A DNA stretch of 64,000 nucleotides from Rhodospirillaceae bacterium. Lineage in GTDB: Bacteria > Pseudomonadota > Alphaproteobacteria > MPNO01 > UBA2964. The DNA lies in the NCBI GenBank assembly GCA_002720855.1, contig PBIN01000014.1, forward strand, positions 641,076-705,075. The letters run 5' to 3'. Numbering within the stretch: the stretch's first letter is position 1; every line of letters starts with the position of its first letter. The notes beneath the pieces were generated by a model that saw nothing but the letters and a program-made list of their open reading frames with translations, had not been told where the DNA came from and did no database searches. Positions 37,868 through 46,562 of the stretch are shown here, one piece after another. Made by a program: the position numbers and the translations under genes.

Positions 37868-39766
37868 ATGTTTCGCGAAGATTCCTCCAGATACAAAAAG
37901 TTCTCGCGGCGTGCGATGATTTTGGCTGGTGGCCAGGTGGCATTGTTTGGATTGCTCGCTGGCCGCATGTATCAATTACAGGTCCTGGAATCACGCCGGT
38001 ACAAAATGCTGGCGGACGAAAATCGGATCAATATCAGATTGTTGCCGCCACCGCGGGGACGCATTCTTGACCGATTTGGCGTCCCCCTGGCGACGAACCG
38101 TGAAAATTTCCGGGTTCTTTTAATTGCCGAACGCACACGCGATGTAGATCAGACACTTGACGCTTTAGGGCGGCTTATTCCGATAGCCGATCATGAGCGC
38201 CGGAGGATTCTCAAAACGATAAAAAAACGCCGCGATTTTGTTCCCGTGACGGTTCAGGAAAATCTCGATTGGAAGAAGGTGTCCAGTATCGAAGTGAACG
38301 CACCTGACTTGCCGGGAGTCGTAATTGATGTGGGGCAAAGTCGTGAATACCCCCTCGGGCCGGATTCGTCTCACCTGCTGGGTTATGTCGCGCCAGTTTC
38401 TGAAAAGGATAAGGCGCGCGATCGCAGTGGCGATCCATTACTTGAGCTCCCCGGTTTTAGAATTGGAAAATCCGGCATAGAGAAACAACACGAACGTCGC
38501 CTAAGGGGTAAGGCAGGAAATAGCCAATTAGAAGTAAATGCACTTGGTCGTGTCATTCGAGAGTTGTCCCGTCAGGAGGGGCAGCCTGGCGATGATGTCA
38601 TGTTGACCATAGATCTTGGAATCCAAAATCTGGCAATCGAAAAACTGCGTGACAAAAAATCGGCAGCGGCAGTTGTTATGGATGTGCACACCGGCGGCGT
38701 GATCGCTCTGGCGTCTGTTCCGGGATATGATCCGAATGCATTTAACGTCGGATTAACGCGCAAACAGTGGCGGCAAATTTCGCGTGATCCGTTGGCGCCC
38801 CTCACGAATAAAGCCGTATCAGGGTTATATGCGCCTGGTTCAACCTTCAAGATGATTGTTGCGATGGCCGCCCTCGAACAGGGGGTCGTACTTCCCGATC
38901 ATAAAGTATTTTGCCGGGGCCATGTCGAGTTGGGAAATGCTCGGTTCCATTGCTGGAAGAAGCACGGTCATGGCTGGATGGACCTGAATGCAGCGCTACA
39001 GCAGTCCTGCGACACATATTTTTATGAAATCGCAAAACGCGTCGGAATTGATAAGATTTCGGAGATGGGGATTCGTTTCGGCCTCGGTGAAGCCACAGGA
39101 ATCGATTTGCCGAGTGAACGCGGCGGGCTCATGCCAACGGCGGCCTGGAAGAAAAAGCGTATGGGTGTACCGTGGCAAAAAGGCGAAACGCTGGTTGCCG
39201 GTATAGGTCAGGGCTTTGTCCTGACGACGCCACTTCAATTAGCTGTAATGACCTCGCGCATAGCCAGCGGCAAGCTCGTGAAACCGCATTTGGTACGCGG
39301 CATCGTTTCCGGTGGCGTTTCTCAAATTTTGGAGCATGAAGACCCGACCCCACTGGATATATCCGATGAAATTCGCACCCTGGTAATGGACGGGATGAAT
39401 TCCGTTAGCAACACTGAACAAGGTACGGCTTACCGTGCTCGTATCGCGGAGCCGGGATTCGAACTGGCTGGTAAAACCGGTACAGCCCAAGTGAAACGGA
39501 TTTCAAAGCATGAACGGGAAACAAGGGTTCTCAAGAATAAGGAGAGACCCTCGAAAGATCGCGATCATGCGTTATTCGTTGCCTATGCACCTGTTAAGAA
39601 TCCGCGCTATGCCATCTCGGTTGTCGTTGAGCATGGCGGTGGAGGGTCCAAGGTTGCAGCACCCATTGCCCGGGACATACTGCACGAGACATTAAAACGA
39701 GATCCCTCAGGGTATCGAAAGCGCGATGGTGTGGCCGGTGAAAAAGAAAAGGGCCGCAAAGCATGA
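37868..39766 (+). CDS. mrdA: Penicillin-binding protein 2 (elongation transpeptidase)
   Basis: PBP2 cross-links peptidoglycan during side-wall growth. The 632-residue protein has a short cytoplasmic segment (MFREDSSRYKKFSRR), one membrane helix, a dimerisation domain (RGRILDRFGVPLATN), and the transpeptidase domain. The active-site motifs are APGSTFKM (SxxK) near 325, QSCDTYFYE (SxD, usual for PBP2) and LAGKTGTAQV (KTG) near 537. ATG 37868 begins right after the mreD stop; the open frame extends to 37799 within mreD but is not needed. The stop overlaps rodA in ATGA. Confidence 0.97.
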   Translation: MFREDSSRYKKFSRRAMILAGGQVALFGLLAGRMYQLQVLESRRYKMLADENRINIRLLPPPRGRILDRFGVPLATNRENFRVLLIAERTRDVDQTLDALGRLIPIADHERRRILKTIKKRRDFVPVTVQENLDWKKVSSIEVNAPDLPGVVIDVGQSREYPLGPDSSHLLGYVAPVSEKDKARDRSGDPLLELPGFRIGKSGIEKQHERRLRGKAGNSQLEVNALGRVIRELSRQEGQPGDDVMLTIDLGIQNLAIEKLRDKKSAAAVVMDVHTGGVIALASVPGYDPNAFNVGLTRKQWRQISRDPLAPLTNKAVSGLYAPGSTFKMIVAMAALEQGVVLPDHKVFCRGHVELGNARFHCWKKHGHGWMDLNAALQQSCDTYFYEIAKRVGIDKISEMGIRFGLGEATGIDLPSERGGLMPTAAWKKKRMGVPWQKGETLVAGIGQGFVLTTPLQLAVMTSRIASGKLVKPHLVRGIVSGGVSQILEHEDPTPLDISDEIRTLVMDGMNSVSNTEQGTAYRARIAEPGFELAGKTGTAQVKRISKHERETRVLKNKERPSKDRDHALFVAYAPVKNPRYAISVVVEHGGGGSKVAAPIARDILHETLKRDPSGYRKRDGVAGEKEKGRKA

Positions 39767-40911
39767 GGATTGGCTCAGCAGATCGTGGCCCCATGACGAT
39801 CGGGCAAAAGCTCTGGCAAGTCAGTTGGTCGCTGGTTTTGTTTCTGATCATTCTGACTGGTATCGGCTGCGCGATGCTTTATTCCGCCGGCGATGCAAGT
39901 TGGGACCCTTGGGCGAGGCGTCAGCTCATACGATTTGGGATTGGTTTATGCCTGATGATAGTGGTTGCTGTGACCGATATTCGGCGTTGGTTGCGGCATG
40001 CCTATACCCTTTATTTTCTGGTCCTTGGTCTCCTCGTCGCTGTTGAGATGAAGGGCGTTATCGGCATGGGAGCGCAACGCTGGATCGATCTTGGCGTCGT
40101 TCAGCTTCAGCCATCTGAAATCATGAAAATAACGCTGGTGTTGGCGCTTGCGCGCTTCTTTCACGGCGCGTCTCTAGAAGAAATCGGCCGCCCGACATTT
40201 CTGATCATTCCGCTCCTGCTGGTTGCCGCACCCGTTGTATTGGTTCTGCGTCAGCCCGACCTTGGCACAGCGATTATGCTCATCATGACGGCGGGAGTGA
40301 TTTTCTTTTTGGCGGGGGTGCGTGCCTGGAAATTCGGTCTGGTCTTTGGGGCAATTTTGGCAGCCATGCCACTTGCCTGGACGCTGCTGCATGGCTATCA
40401 GAAAAAGCGCATCTTGACGTTTCTCAACCCTGAGAGCGATCCCCTGGGCGCGGGTTATCACATTTTGCAGTCCAAAATTGCTCTTGGGTCAGGCGGCGTG
40501 TTCGGCAAAGGCTATCTTAGCGGTACACAAGCCCATCTCAATTTTCTGCCCGAGAAGCAAACAGACTTCATATTTACCATGCTGGCCGAGGAATTCGGGA
40601 TGGTCGGTGGTCTGATATTGCTTGGAATATATGCCATCGTTCTGATTTACGGCTTTGCAATTTCTTTACGTGTGCATAATCAATTTGGCCGGCTCGTAAC
40701 ACTCGGCATTACCGGCACTTTCTTTTTCTACGTCTTTATAAATATCGCGATGGTCATGGGGTTGGTACCCGTCGTCGGCGTTCCCCTACCGCTTGTTTCC
40801 TATGGCGGTACGGCAATGTTGTCATTGATGATCGGTTTCGGATTTATAATCTGCGCCTATATCCACCGCGACGTGAGGGTAGGACGGCACGGCAACGGCG
40901 GTGACGATTAA
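39763..40911 (+). CDS. rodA: Peptidoglycan glycosyltransferase RodA (SEDS)
   Basis: RodA polymerises glycan strands from lipid II in the membrane with PBP2. The 382-residue protein has about ten helices and the SEDS motifs: GAQRWIDLGVVQLQPSEIMK near 86, RQPDLGTAIML near 164, SGTQAHLNFLPEKQTDFIFT near 265 with EFG after, and GVPLPLVSYGGTAML near 340. ATG 39763 overlaps the mrdA stop, coupling the two. An in-frame ATG at 39793 is an alternative start. It ends the cluster; a tRNA gene follows. Confidence 0.97.
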   Translation: MRIGSADRGPMTIGQKLWQVSWSLVLFLIILTGIGCAMLYSAGDASWDPWARRQLIRFGIGLCLMIVVAVTDIRRWLRHAYTLYFLVLGLLVAVEMKGVIGMGAQRWIDLGVVQLQPSEIMKITLVLALARFFHGASLEEIGRPTFLIIPLLLVAAPVVLVLRQPDLGTAIMLIMTAGVIFFLAGVRAWKFGLVFGAILAAMPLAWTLLHGYQKKRILTFLNPESDPLGAGYHILQSKIALGSGGVFGKGYLSGTQAHLNFLPEKQTDFIFTMLAEEFGMVGGLILLGIYAIVLIYGFAISLRVHNQFGRLVTLGITGTFFFYVFINIAMVMGLVPVVGVPLPLVSYGGTAMLSLMIGFGFIICAYIHRDVRVGRHGNGGDD

Positions 40912-40938
40912 CGCTCTTTATTCGTTGATTTTTCCCAA

Positions 40939-40966
40939 GTGACAAACCAAGCGCCCTTTGCTATCT
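40939..40966 (+). promoter_or_regulatory. Likely tRNA-Lys promoter
   Basis: GTGACA (40939-40944) and CTATCT (40961-40966), 16 bases apart, end 10 bases before the mature tRNA 5' end. A reasonable sigma-70-like match in the right place. Confidence 0.45.
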
Positions 40967-40976
40967 AGCGGACAAC

Positions 40977-41052
<76 letters not shown>

Positions 41053-41107
41053 AACTTTCTGAGACGATGTGAAGGAACAGGACTTTATGAGTGTCCCGAG
41101 GGCGTCG

Positions 41108-42943
41108 TTATGCTGATGCCATGTATTCCGACGCATTGAAATAGGGCAGATTATCCTGTGAAGAGCAGCCCATCACGGCCAAGCGCTCGGCAATCCGGAT
41201 AGCCTTTTGATATTTGCGTTCGCTCTCGTCCAGATCATGTTCCTGAAATGCCGTACCACAAATTAAGATGCCATAATGCGCCTGGACGGTCCGGATTTCA
41301 CGACCAGCTAACATTCCATCGGCAATTATTGAAAGATCAAACTCATCTTGTTTGATGATCTGGATACTGTTTTCAACGAGATATTCGCGAATTTTGGTTT
41401 CCGCTTTAAGAGCGACATCCCAGTAATCGGACTCAGAGCGGGTCGTCTCGCCAGACACAAGTTCAAACGCCATACAGAATGACAGGAAGACCTGTTCTTT
41501 CGGTGTTGCCGTTCGCCACGCAGTACCCCCAAGGTTTTTCCAGACCGACAGATTCATTTCATCAAATACGCGCGGCACACGGTCAAAGAACAGGTTATGC
41601 AATCGGTTCTCGGTTAGTGAACCATCCTGTGCCTGCTCTTTGTATATATCAATTGCAGCGTAAGACCCGCAGACCGGGCATGTATCGTCTTCAAACGTAT
41701 TCTTCTTATAAATGTGCGAGCATCGGGTTTTGTTTGGCAATTTGTTTTCGCACAGCAGATAGGCGTCATTACCATTCTCGCCCTCCTGCTGCTGGCCGAC
41801 CCAGTTAAACCGGTTGGTGAACTGCATGTACGATTTGCGGTGACTCCACAGACTCCATTCGAGTTTCTCGACAGGGCCAAATGTTGTCCAGTTCGAGCTC
41901 ACATCGATGATGACACACTTTTCTTTATCTGGTGCAGACCGCAGTCCACGGCCGACTGATTGCCCCCAAAGGACTTTCGACAGGGTCGGGCGCAGATGAA
42001 CGATGATATTGCAGTGAGGGTTGTCCCACCCCTCAGCGAGAACACCCACAGAGACCATCGCTTCGACCTCGCCTTCTTCATGGCCTTTGAGCAGCTTCAT
42101 TCGCTCCTTAATCGGTGTCTTGGCGGTTACGATCTCCGCTGAAATGTCCGTTTTGCGAATGCGGAACAGAGTTTCTTCTGCAACGCTGATGTCTGCGCAA
42201 AACCAGGCCGAAATCGGCCGCGGCGTTACCTTTTCCCGTTCCTGTATATAGCTCGTCATCGCGTAATCGATCATCGATGACTTTACGATGGCGGGTGCGA
42301 GTTTTGAGACGGGAAAGTCACCAGAACTTATGTCGATGCCGCTCAGGTCGAGATCATGGACAAAATGCGTGCGGTATTCGGGCGGGACAAGAACGCCTTC
42401 TTCAATCAGATTCTCGATGTTTGCACAGTCAATAATGGCATCGAAGGCGAGATTCAGTTGATCGCGCTGGTCGCCTGTGCGGCGTTCCGGCGATGCTGTA
42501 AGGCCTAAGAACTGAGCCTCAGGTTTTCCATGCTCGGTAAAATCATCGAGGATGCGTTTGTACCCCTTGCCGTTTGGCGATACGCGGTGCGCTTCATCGA
42601 CAATGATCAAGTCCGCTTTCGGTATGGCGTCAGCCAACACGTCCTTGGCGCGCATACTTGTAGACAGCAATATTTCATAATCATCGAAGGCCGGTCCGGT
42701 ATCCGAAACCGTTAGTTTTCGAACCCGATGATCGTCGCGTAACGCACCTTCAAGCTGCTCAAGAAGCACCAGACGATGGCACAGGACGATAATCTTTTTG
42801 CCTTCATAAAAGTGTTTGATGATTTCGCTGGCAAGAACGGTCTTTCCCGCTCCCGTCGGCGCTTTCAGGATAAAACGGCGATGTTCTTTTATGATCGACA
42901 GATACTGGTCGATAATTTCTTGCTGCCAGGTTCGAAGGGGCAT
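41108..42943 (-). CDS. SF2 DEAD/DEAH helicase with C-terminal zinc ribbon, lone
   Basis: A 611-residue superfamily 2 helicase of the ResIII/SSL2 type. It has a Q-like start (LRTWQQEIIDQY), Walker A KAPTGAGKTVLA near 28, DEAH in LIIVDEAHRVSP near 115, motif III LGLTASPERR, and the second RecA domain with VGVLAEGWDNPHC and QSVGRGLRSA (motif VI). A zinc ribbon follows near 410-440 (cysteines in LLCENKLPNKTRC and TCPVCG). The rest is helical and unrecognised. No methylase, nuclease or defence partner is adjacent. It sits next to a tRNA-Lys, a usual integration place, so it may be acquired. Function unknown; DNA repair or defence is possible. Confidence 0.8.
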   Translation of the reverse strand: MPLRTWQQEIIDQYLSIIKEHRRFILKAPTGAGKTVLASEIIKHFYEGKKIIVLCHRLVLLEQLEGALRDDHRVRKLTVSDTGPAFDDYEILLSTSMRAKDVLADAIPKADLIIVDEAHRVSPNGKGYKRILDDFTEHGKPEAQFLGLTASPERRTGDQRDQLNLAFDAIIDCANIENLIEEGVLVPPEYRTHFVHDLDLSGIDISSGDFPVSKLAPAIVKSSMIDYAMTSYIQEREKVTPRPISAWFCADISVAEETLFRIRKTDISAEIVTAKTPIKERMKLLKGHEEGEVEAMVSVGVLAEGWDNPHCNIIVHLRPTLSKVLWGQSVGRGLRSAPDKEKCVIIDVSSNWTTFGPVEKLEWSLWSHRKSYMQFTNRFNWVGQQQEGENGNDAYLLCENKLPNKTRCSHIYKKNTFEDDTCPVCGSYAAIDIYKEQAQDGSLTENRLHNLFFDRVPRVFDEMNLSVWKNLGGTAWRTATPKEQVFLSFCMAFELVSGETTRSESDYWDVALKAETKIREYLVENSIQIIKQDEFDLSIIADGMLAGREIRTVQAHYGILICGTAFQEHDLDESERKYQKAIRIAERLAVMGCSSQDNLPYFNASEYMASA

Positions 42944-43090
42944 CCGGGTACTTACATACTGAACTAAGTGCCGCCTAATTTGCGGCCGAAAAATTTACAA
43001 TCTTATAACGGTGCGAGCGGGTCTTGTCTTCACAAGAATGCTCTCCAGAGCGGAATTTTTTCCGTAAATCTAATTATTTAGTGGCGTGAC

Positions 43091-43105
43091 GCCTGTTAAA
43101 CAGGC
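43091..43105. promoter_or_regulatory. Perfect palindrome GCCTGTTAAACAGGC
   Basis: A 7-bp perfect inverted repeat around one central base, about 90 bases before the EamA transporter and about 150 bases upstream of the divergent helicase. It looks like a repressor operator; no regulator gene is adjacent. Confidence 0.35.
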
Positions 43106-43193
43106 ATATGTGCATTCCAGAATTCATCTTTTGAGCACGCGCCGTATCTCGGCGTTTCAATCAACAAACGCAAAGTCACTTTCCGATCCTAAA

Positions 43194-44090
43194 ATGACTG
43201 ACCAAACTAGCCAAAGAATCGGCATTCTGTTTTTAGTCGCCGGTATTTTCTCCTATGGCTGGCTTTGGCCGGTGATGCATTTAGGCGTCGAGTATTTGCC
43301 GCCTCTGTGGTTTGCAAGCTTTCGGGTTTTCCTGGGTGCAATCATATTGATGGTGGTTTTGGCGCTCCGCGGCGAGCTAAAACTACCTACGCGGGCCGAT
43401 ATGCCGGCCATATTGAGCGTCGGCATTTGTATGATGGGATTGTACGTTTCGCTCGTTCATACAGCGATGATGTTCATTCCGGCTGGTCGAGGTGCTTTAT
43501 TAGGATATTCGACACCGTTATGGGTGGCGCCTGCAGCAGTTCTGATTTTCCGTGAAAAAATGAACGTGATGCGGGCAATCGGCGTTGTTTTGGGATTAAG
43601 CGGTCTCGCGGTGCTGTTTAACCCCGCAGAATTGGACTGGAGCGACAAAGACGCGCTTATCGGGAACGGAATGTGCGTACTGGCGGCAATTTTATGGTCG
43701 GTCGCCATTTTGCAAATGCGGGGTCATAAATGGAACCTGACTCCATTACAACTTGGCCCCTGGCAGTTACTGCTGGCAACTTTGATTTCGCTGCCCTTTG
43801 CGATCTGGGTGGAAGAGCCTCGCACGCCGGTGTGGTCCGTGGAGCTCTGGGCATTGCTCATCTATGGCGGAGCGATCGGGACCGCATTTGGCATGTGGTG
43901 CATCGCGTGCTCCATTCAAAGGCTCGGTGCGTTGACCACCTCGGTTGGTCTTCTTGGTGGTCCTATGGTTGCGATTGCGACCAGTGTTCTATTTTTGGGT
44001 GAAGCACTTACACTTACTTTGGGTGGTGGGCTCGTCCTAATTTTAGGCGGGATCGCACTTGTAACGTTGGGCGAGCAAAAATCGAATTAA
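43194..44090 (+). CDS. EamA/DMT-family transporter
   Basis: A 298-residue membrane protein with ten predicted helices in two EamA repeats (for example FLVAGIFSYGWLWPVMHLGV with ASFRVFLGAIILMVVLAL in the first, and MCVLAAILWSVAILQM with VLFLGEALTLTLGGGLVLIL in the second). The family exports amino acids, metabolites or nucleotides; the substrate here is unknown. ATG 43194 is chosen because the longer frame from 43086 adds a polar stretch unlike the family and crosses the palindrome. An SDR gene follows by 56 bases. Confidence 0.87.
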   Translation: MTDQTSQRIGILFLVAGIFSYGWLWPVMHLGVEYLPPLWFASFRVFLGAIILMVVLALRGELKLPTRADMPAILSVGICMMGLYVSLVHTAMMFIPAGRGALLGYSTPLWVAPAAVLIFREKMNVMRAIGVVLGLSGLAVLFNPAELDWSDKDALIGNGMCVLAAILWSVAILQMRGHKWNLTPLQLGPWQLLLATLISLPFAIWVEEPRTPVWSVELWALLIYGGAIGTAFGMWCIACSIQRLGALTTSVGLLGGPMVAIATSVLFLGEALTLTLGGGLVLILGGIALVTLGEQKSN

Positions 44091-44146
44091 CATCACGATC
44101 TTACAATCTGATGATGATTTCAGAATGAATTTTAGAGCCATCTGAT

Positions 44147-44971
44147 ATGCCAACATTTCCATTGCCTGACATCTCACTGGATGGCCGTGTGGTTATAATG
44201 ACAGGCGGCGATCGCGGTCTCGGTTTCTCGATGGCCAAGGCGATGGCGGAATGCGGTGCCAAACTGGTGATCGCTTCTGTGGATGCTGAAGGATGCCAAA
44301 GCGCCGCAAAGGAACTCGATGGATTGGCGGTAACCACTGATATTCTCGATTTGGCACAATGCCGAAACGCGGTTCAGAAGGCCGTTGAAGCGTTTGGCCA
44401 GTGCGATGTTGTTTACAACAACGCGCGGCGATTGATGCGTGGGCCGGACTTGCCACCACACGGAAATTCGCTGCCGTTTTATGAAACGGATCCAGAAATC
44501 TATCGGCAAACAATTGAAGTTAACGTCATTGGGACATTCTTTATGGCGCGGGCAGCCGTCGAACATTTTCGGGATGTCGGTCAGGGAAAAATCATCAATG
44601 TTTCGACATCGCGTCGTAATTTTTCAGGACGTCGTAATTCGCCTTATGGTGTGACTAAAGCGGCGGTTGAGTCCGAGACCCTGATTTGGGCGCGTGATCT
44701 CGATGGCAGCGGCATTACGGTAAATTCGTTTTTGCCCGGCGGATCGGCGGACTCAGATCCGAACAGGGTCAAAGACCCGAACAAGCCATTGCTGCCCGTA
44801 GATATAATGGACCCTTTGGCTGTTTGGTTGTCGTCCGATCGTTCAGATAAAGCAAATGGCTGCCGCTTTGTTGGGAAACTGTGGGATCCATCTCTGGATC
44901 CGGATGCGGCAGCAGAAGGCGCGCGCGAAGAACCGGTTTTTATAGAGCAGCAGGAACCAGCGGCTGGCTAA
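44147..44971 (+). CDS. SDR-family oxidoreductase
   Basis: A 274-residue classical SDR. The cofactor motif is MTGGDRGLGFSMAKAM near residue 18, NNARRLMRG stands at the NNAG place, and the active site is NVSTSRRNFSG with YGVTKAA (Tyr-x3-Lys). After GKLVI-like beta-2, SVD suggests NAD(H), by inference. A short disordered acidic tail ends the protein. It lies next to acyl-CoA dehydrogenase and thiolase genes, so a 3-hydroxyacyl-CoA dehydrogenase role is plausible but unproven. It is convergent with the dehydrogenase gene 7 bases away. Confidence 0.83.
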   Translation: MPTFPLPDISLDGRVVIMTGGDRGLGFSMAKAMAECGAKLVIASVDAEGCQSAAKELDGLAVTTDILDLAQCRNAVQKAVEAFGQCDVVYNNARRLMRGPDLPPHGNSLPFYETDPEIYRQTIEVNVIGTFFMARAAVEHFRDVGQGKIINVSTSRRNFSGRRNSPYGVTKAAVESETLIWARDLDGSGITVNSFLPGGSADSDPNRVKDPNKPLLPVDIMDPLAVWLSSDRSDKANGCRFVGKLWDPSLDPDAAAEGAREEPVFIEQQEPAAG

Positions 44972-44978
44972 GCCCTGT

Positions 44979-46139
44979 TTACGGCAGTCCAAGAACGCGT
45001 TTTGCTGCAATGTTCCGCTGAATTTCACTCGACCCGGCATAAATCGTTATGCGGCGAACCTCGCGCCACAGAACAGAAACATCCACCGGCCCCTCGTCGG
45101 TATCTATTGGATCGACATCAGCAGCATGTTCACCTGCGGCTTCAAACATCAGGTCTGCTATGCGCTGAATGTTTTCCGTCGCGACGATTTTCATAAAGGA
45201 GGATCCGGCGCCAATATCCTGACCAGCCTTCGCTTGTTGTACGGCATGGGCAAAGACCGCGGATTGCGCAAGGACGTCGAGTTCAATTTGAGTAATTTTT
45301 CCCTGAAACACTGGATCGTTTATCGCACCTGTCGCTTTGGCGACGCGTTGTAACTTATCAAGGCATTGCAATGCCATTTGGGGATTAGCATTTCCGATAC
45401 GTTCGGATGCCAGCAGTGCTTTGGCAACCGACCAGCCGTCATTGAGTTCGCCGACCAGATTGGAAATAGGAATACGAACATCGTCAAAGAACACTTCGGC
45501 AAATTCCTCGTCATCGGCGATGGTCATGATTGGACGGATGGTTATGCCCGGTGTTTTAAGATCAATCAGAACCATTGAAATACCAGCTTGCTTTTTTGGT
45601 GCGTCAGGATCCGTGCGGATCAGGGCATACATCCAATCGGCAAAATGTCCGCCAGTGGTCCAGATTTTGTGTCCGTTGATAACGATTTCCTCGCCATCGA
45701 CCTCGCCTCGGGTCTGGAGACTGGCGAGATCTGACCCCGATCCTGGTTCCGAATAGCCCTGGCACCACATCACCTCGCCGGTGAGCATTTTGGGAAGGTG
45801 TTCTTCCTTTTGTGCAGCCGTACCGTGGTGCATCAGGATTGGGCCGATATGGCCGAGTGCCTGGCGTGACAAAATCGGCGCGCCCGCACGGCCGAGCTCT
45901 TCTTGTAAAATCAGCTGTTCGGAAATACTGGCTTCCATTCCGCCGTGCTCTTTCGGCCAGTGCGGTGCGATCCAGCCGCGTTCATACAGCTTGAAATGCC
46001 AGGGTTGGATCATTTTGCGTGGTGGACGTGTCGACCATCCGCGCAACTCATCGGGAAGGTTCTCCGTCATCCAGGCGCGAACTTCGGATCGGAATTTTGC
46101 GTCTTGGGGACTATCGACCAGAAAACTTAAAGAACTCAT
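44979..46139 (-). CDS. Acyl-CoA dehydrogenase
   Basis: A 386-residue FAD-dependent dehydrogenase that oxidises an acyl-CoA at the alpha-beta bond. It contains CQGYSEPGSGSDLASLQT and KIWTTGGHFADWMYALIRT (FAD-binding signature region), and ends IYAGSSEIQRNIAAKRVLG. The catalytic glutamate of medium-chain enzymes, in the YEG box, is replaced here by alanine (YAGSSE). Such forms use another base or pair with a second subunit. It follows the DUF35 protein by 6 bases in a minus-strand run thiolase - DUF35 - dehydrogenase. Confidence 0.9.
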   Translation of the reverse strand: MSSLSFLVDSPQDAKFRSEVRAWMTENLPDELRGWSTRPPRKMIQPWHFKLYERGWIAPHWPKEHGGMEASISEQLILQEELGRAGAPILSRQALGHIGPILMHHGTAAQKEEHLPKMLTGEVMWCQGYSEPGSGSDLASLQTRGEVDGEEIVINGHKIWTTGGHFADWMYALIRTDPDAPKKQAGISMVLIDLKTPGITIRPIMTIADDEEFAEVFFDDVRIPISNLVGELNDGWSVAKALLASERIGNANPQMALQCLDKLQRVAKATGAINDPVFQGKITQIELDVLAQSAVFAHAVQQAKAGQDIGAGSSFMKIVATENIQRIADLMFEAAGEHAADVDPIDTDEGPVDVSVLWREVRRITIYAGSSEIQRNIAAKRVLGLP

Positions 46140-46145
46140 GATTGA

Positions 46146-46562
46146 TCACCGGTCAGGTTCGAAAGCAAAATACTCAAAGTCATCATCTATCTTGTCCCAA
46201 CAGAACCTGACAGCCATCCCGATCTCTACTTCTTCGGTCGTACAATTGTGGAGAAGGCTCATGAGCCGTACACCCTCCCCCAAGTCAACCGCAGCGATTA
46301 AGTAAGGCTCTTCGCCTTCAAATCCACGTGCCGGAATAACGGTTTCGGTAAAGGAGTAAATGGTTCCTTTGCCTGATACCTCACGCCATTCCAAATTTTG
46401 CTTTCCGGTATGGACGCTGATACCCCGAGGGTAAAACTGGTATTTGTCTGCGTCCGGATCGTATTGGAGCAGGAACTTATGGTCATTAACGGCATCCCAG
46501 AACGGTCGCGTGATGTTTGTTGGTGTCGGAGCCGGGCGCGGCCGTTTTTCACGATCTGCCAT
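46146..46562 (-). CDS. DUF35 OB-fold protein with degenerate zinc ribbon
   Basis: A 138-residue partner of thiolases. The rubredoxin-like N-terminal region normally has four zinc cysteines (CxxCG...CPxC). Here that segment reads LQYDPDADKYQFYPRGISVH and has none. The OB-fold follows (LEWREVSGKGTIYSFTETVI, PYLIAAVDLGEGVRLM). In lipid and steroid catabolism DUF35 proteins bind thiolase or hydratase partners and position acyl-CoA. The ATG uses the last A of the thiolase TAA stop (TAATG), so the two are coupled. A longer upstream in-frame ATG at 46637 lies inside the thiolase gene and is rejected. Confidence 0.87.
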   Translation of the reverse strand: MADREKRPRPAPTPTNITRPFWDAVNDHKFLLQYDPDADKYQFYPRGISVHTGKQNLEWREVSGKGTIYSFTETVIPARGFEGEEPYLIAAVDLGEGVRLMSLLHNCTTEEVEIGMAVRFCWDKIDDDFEYFAFEPDR

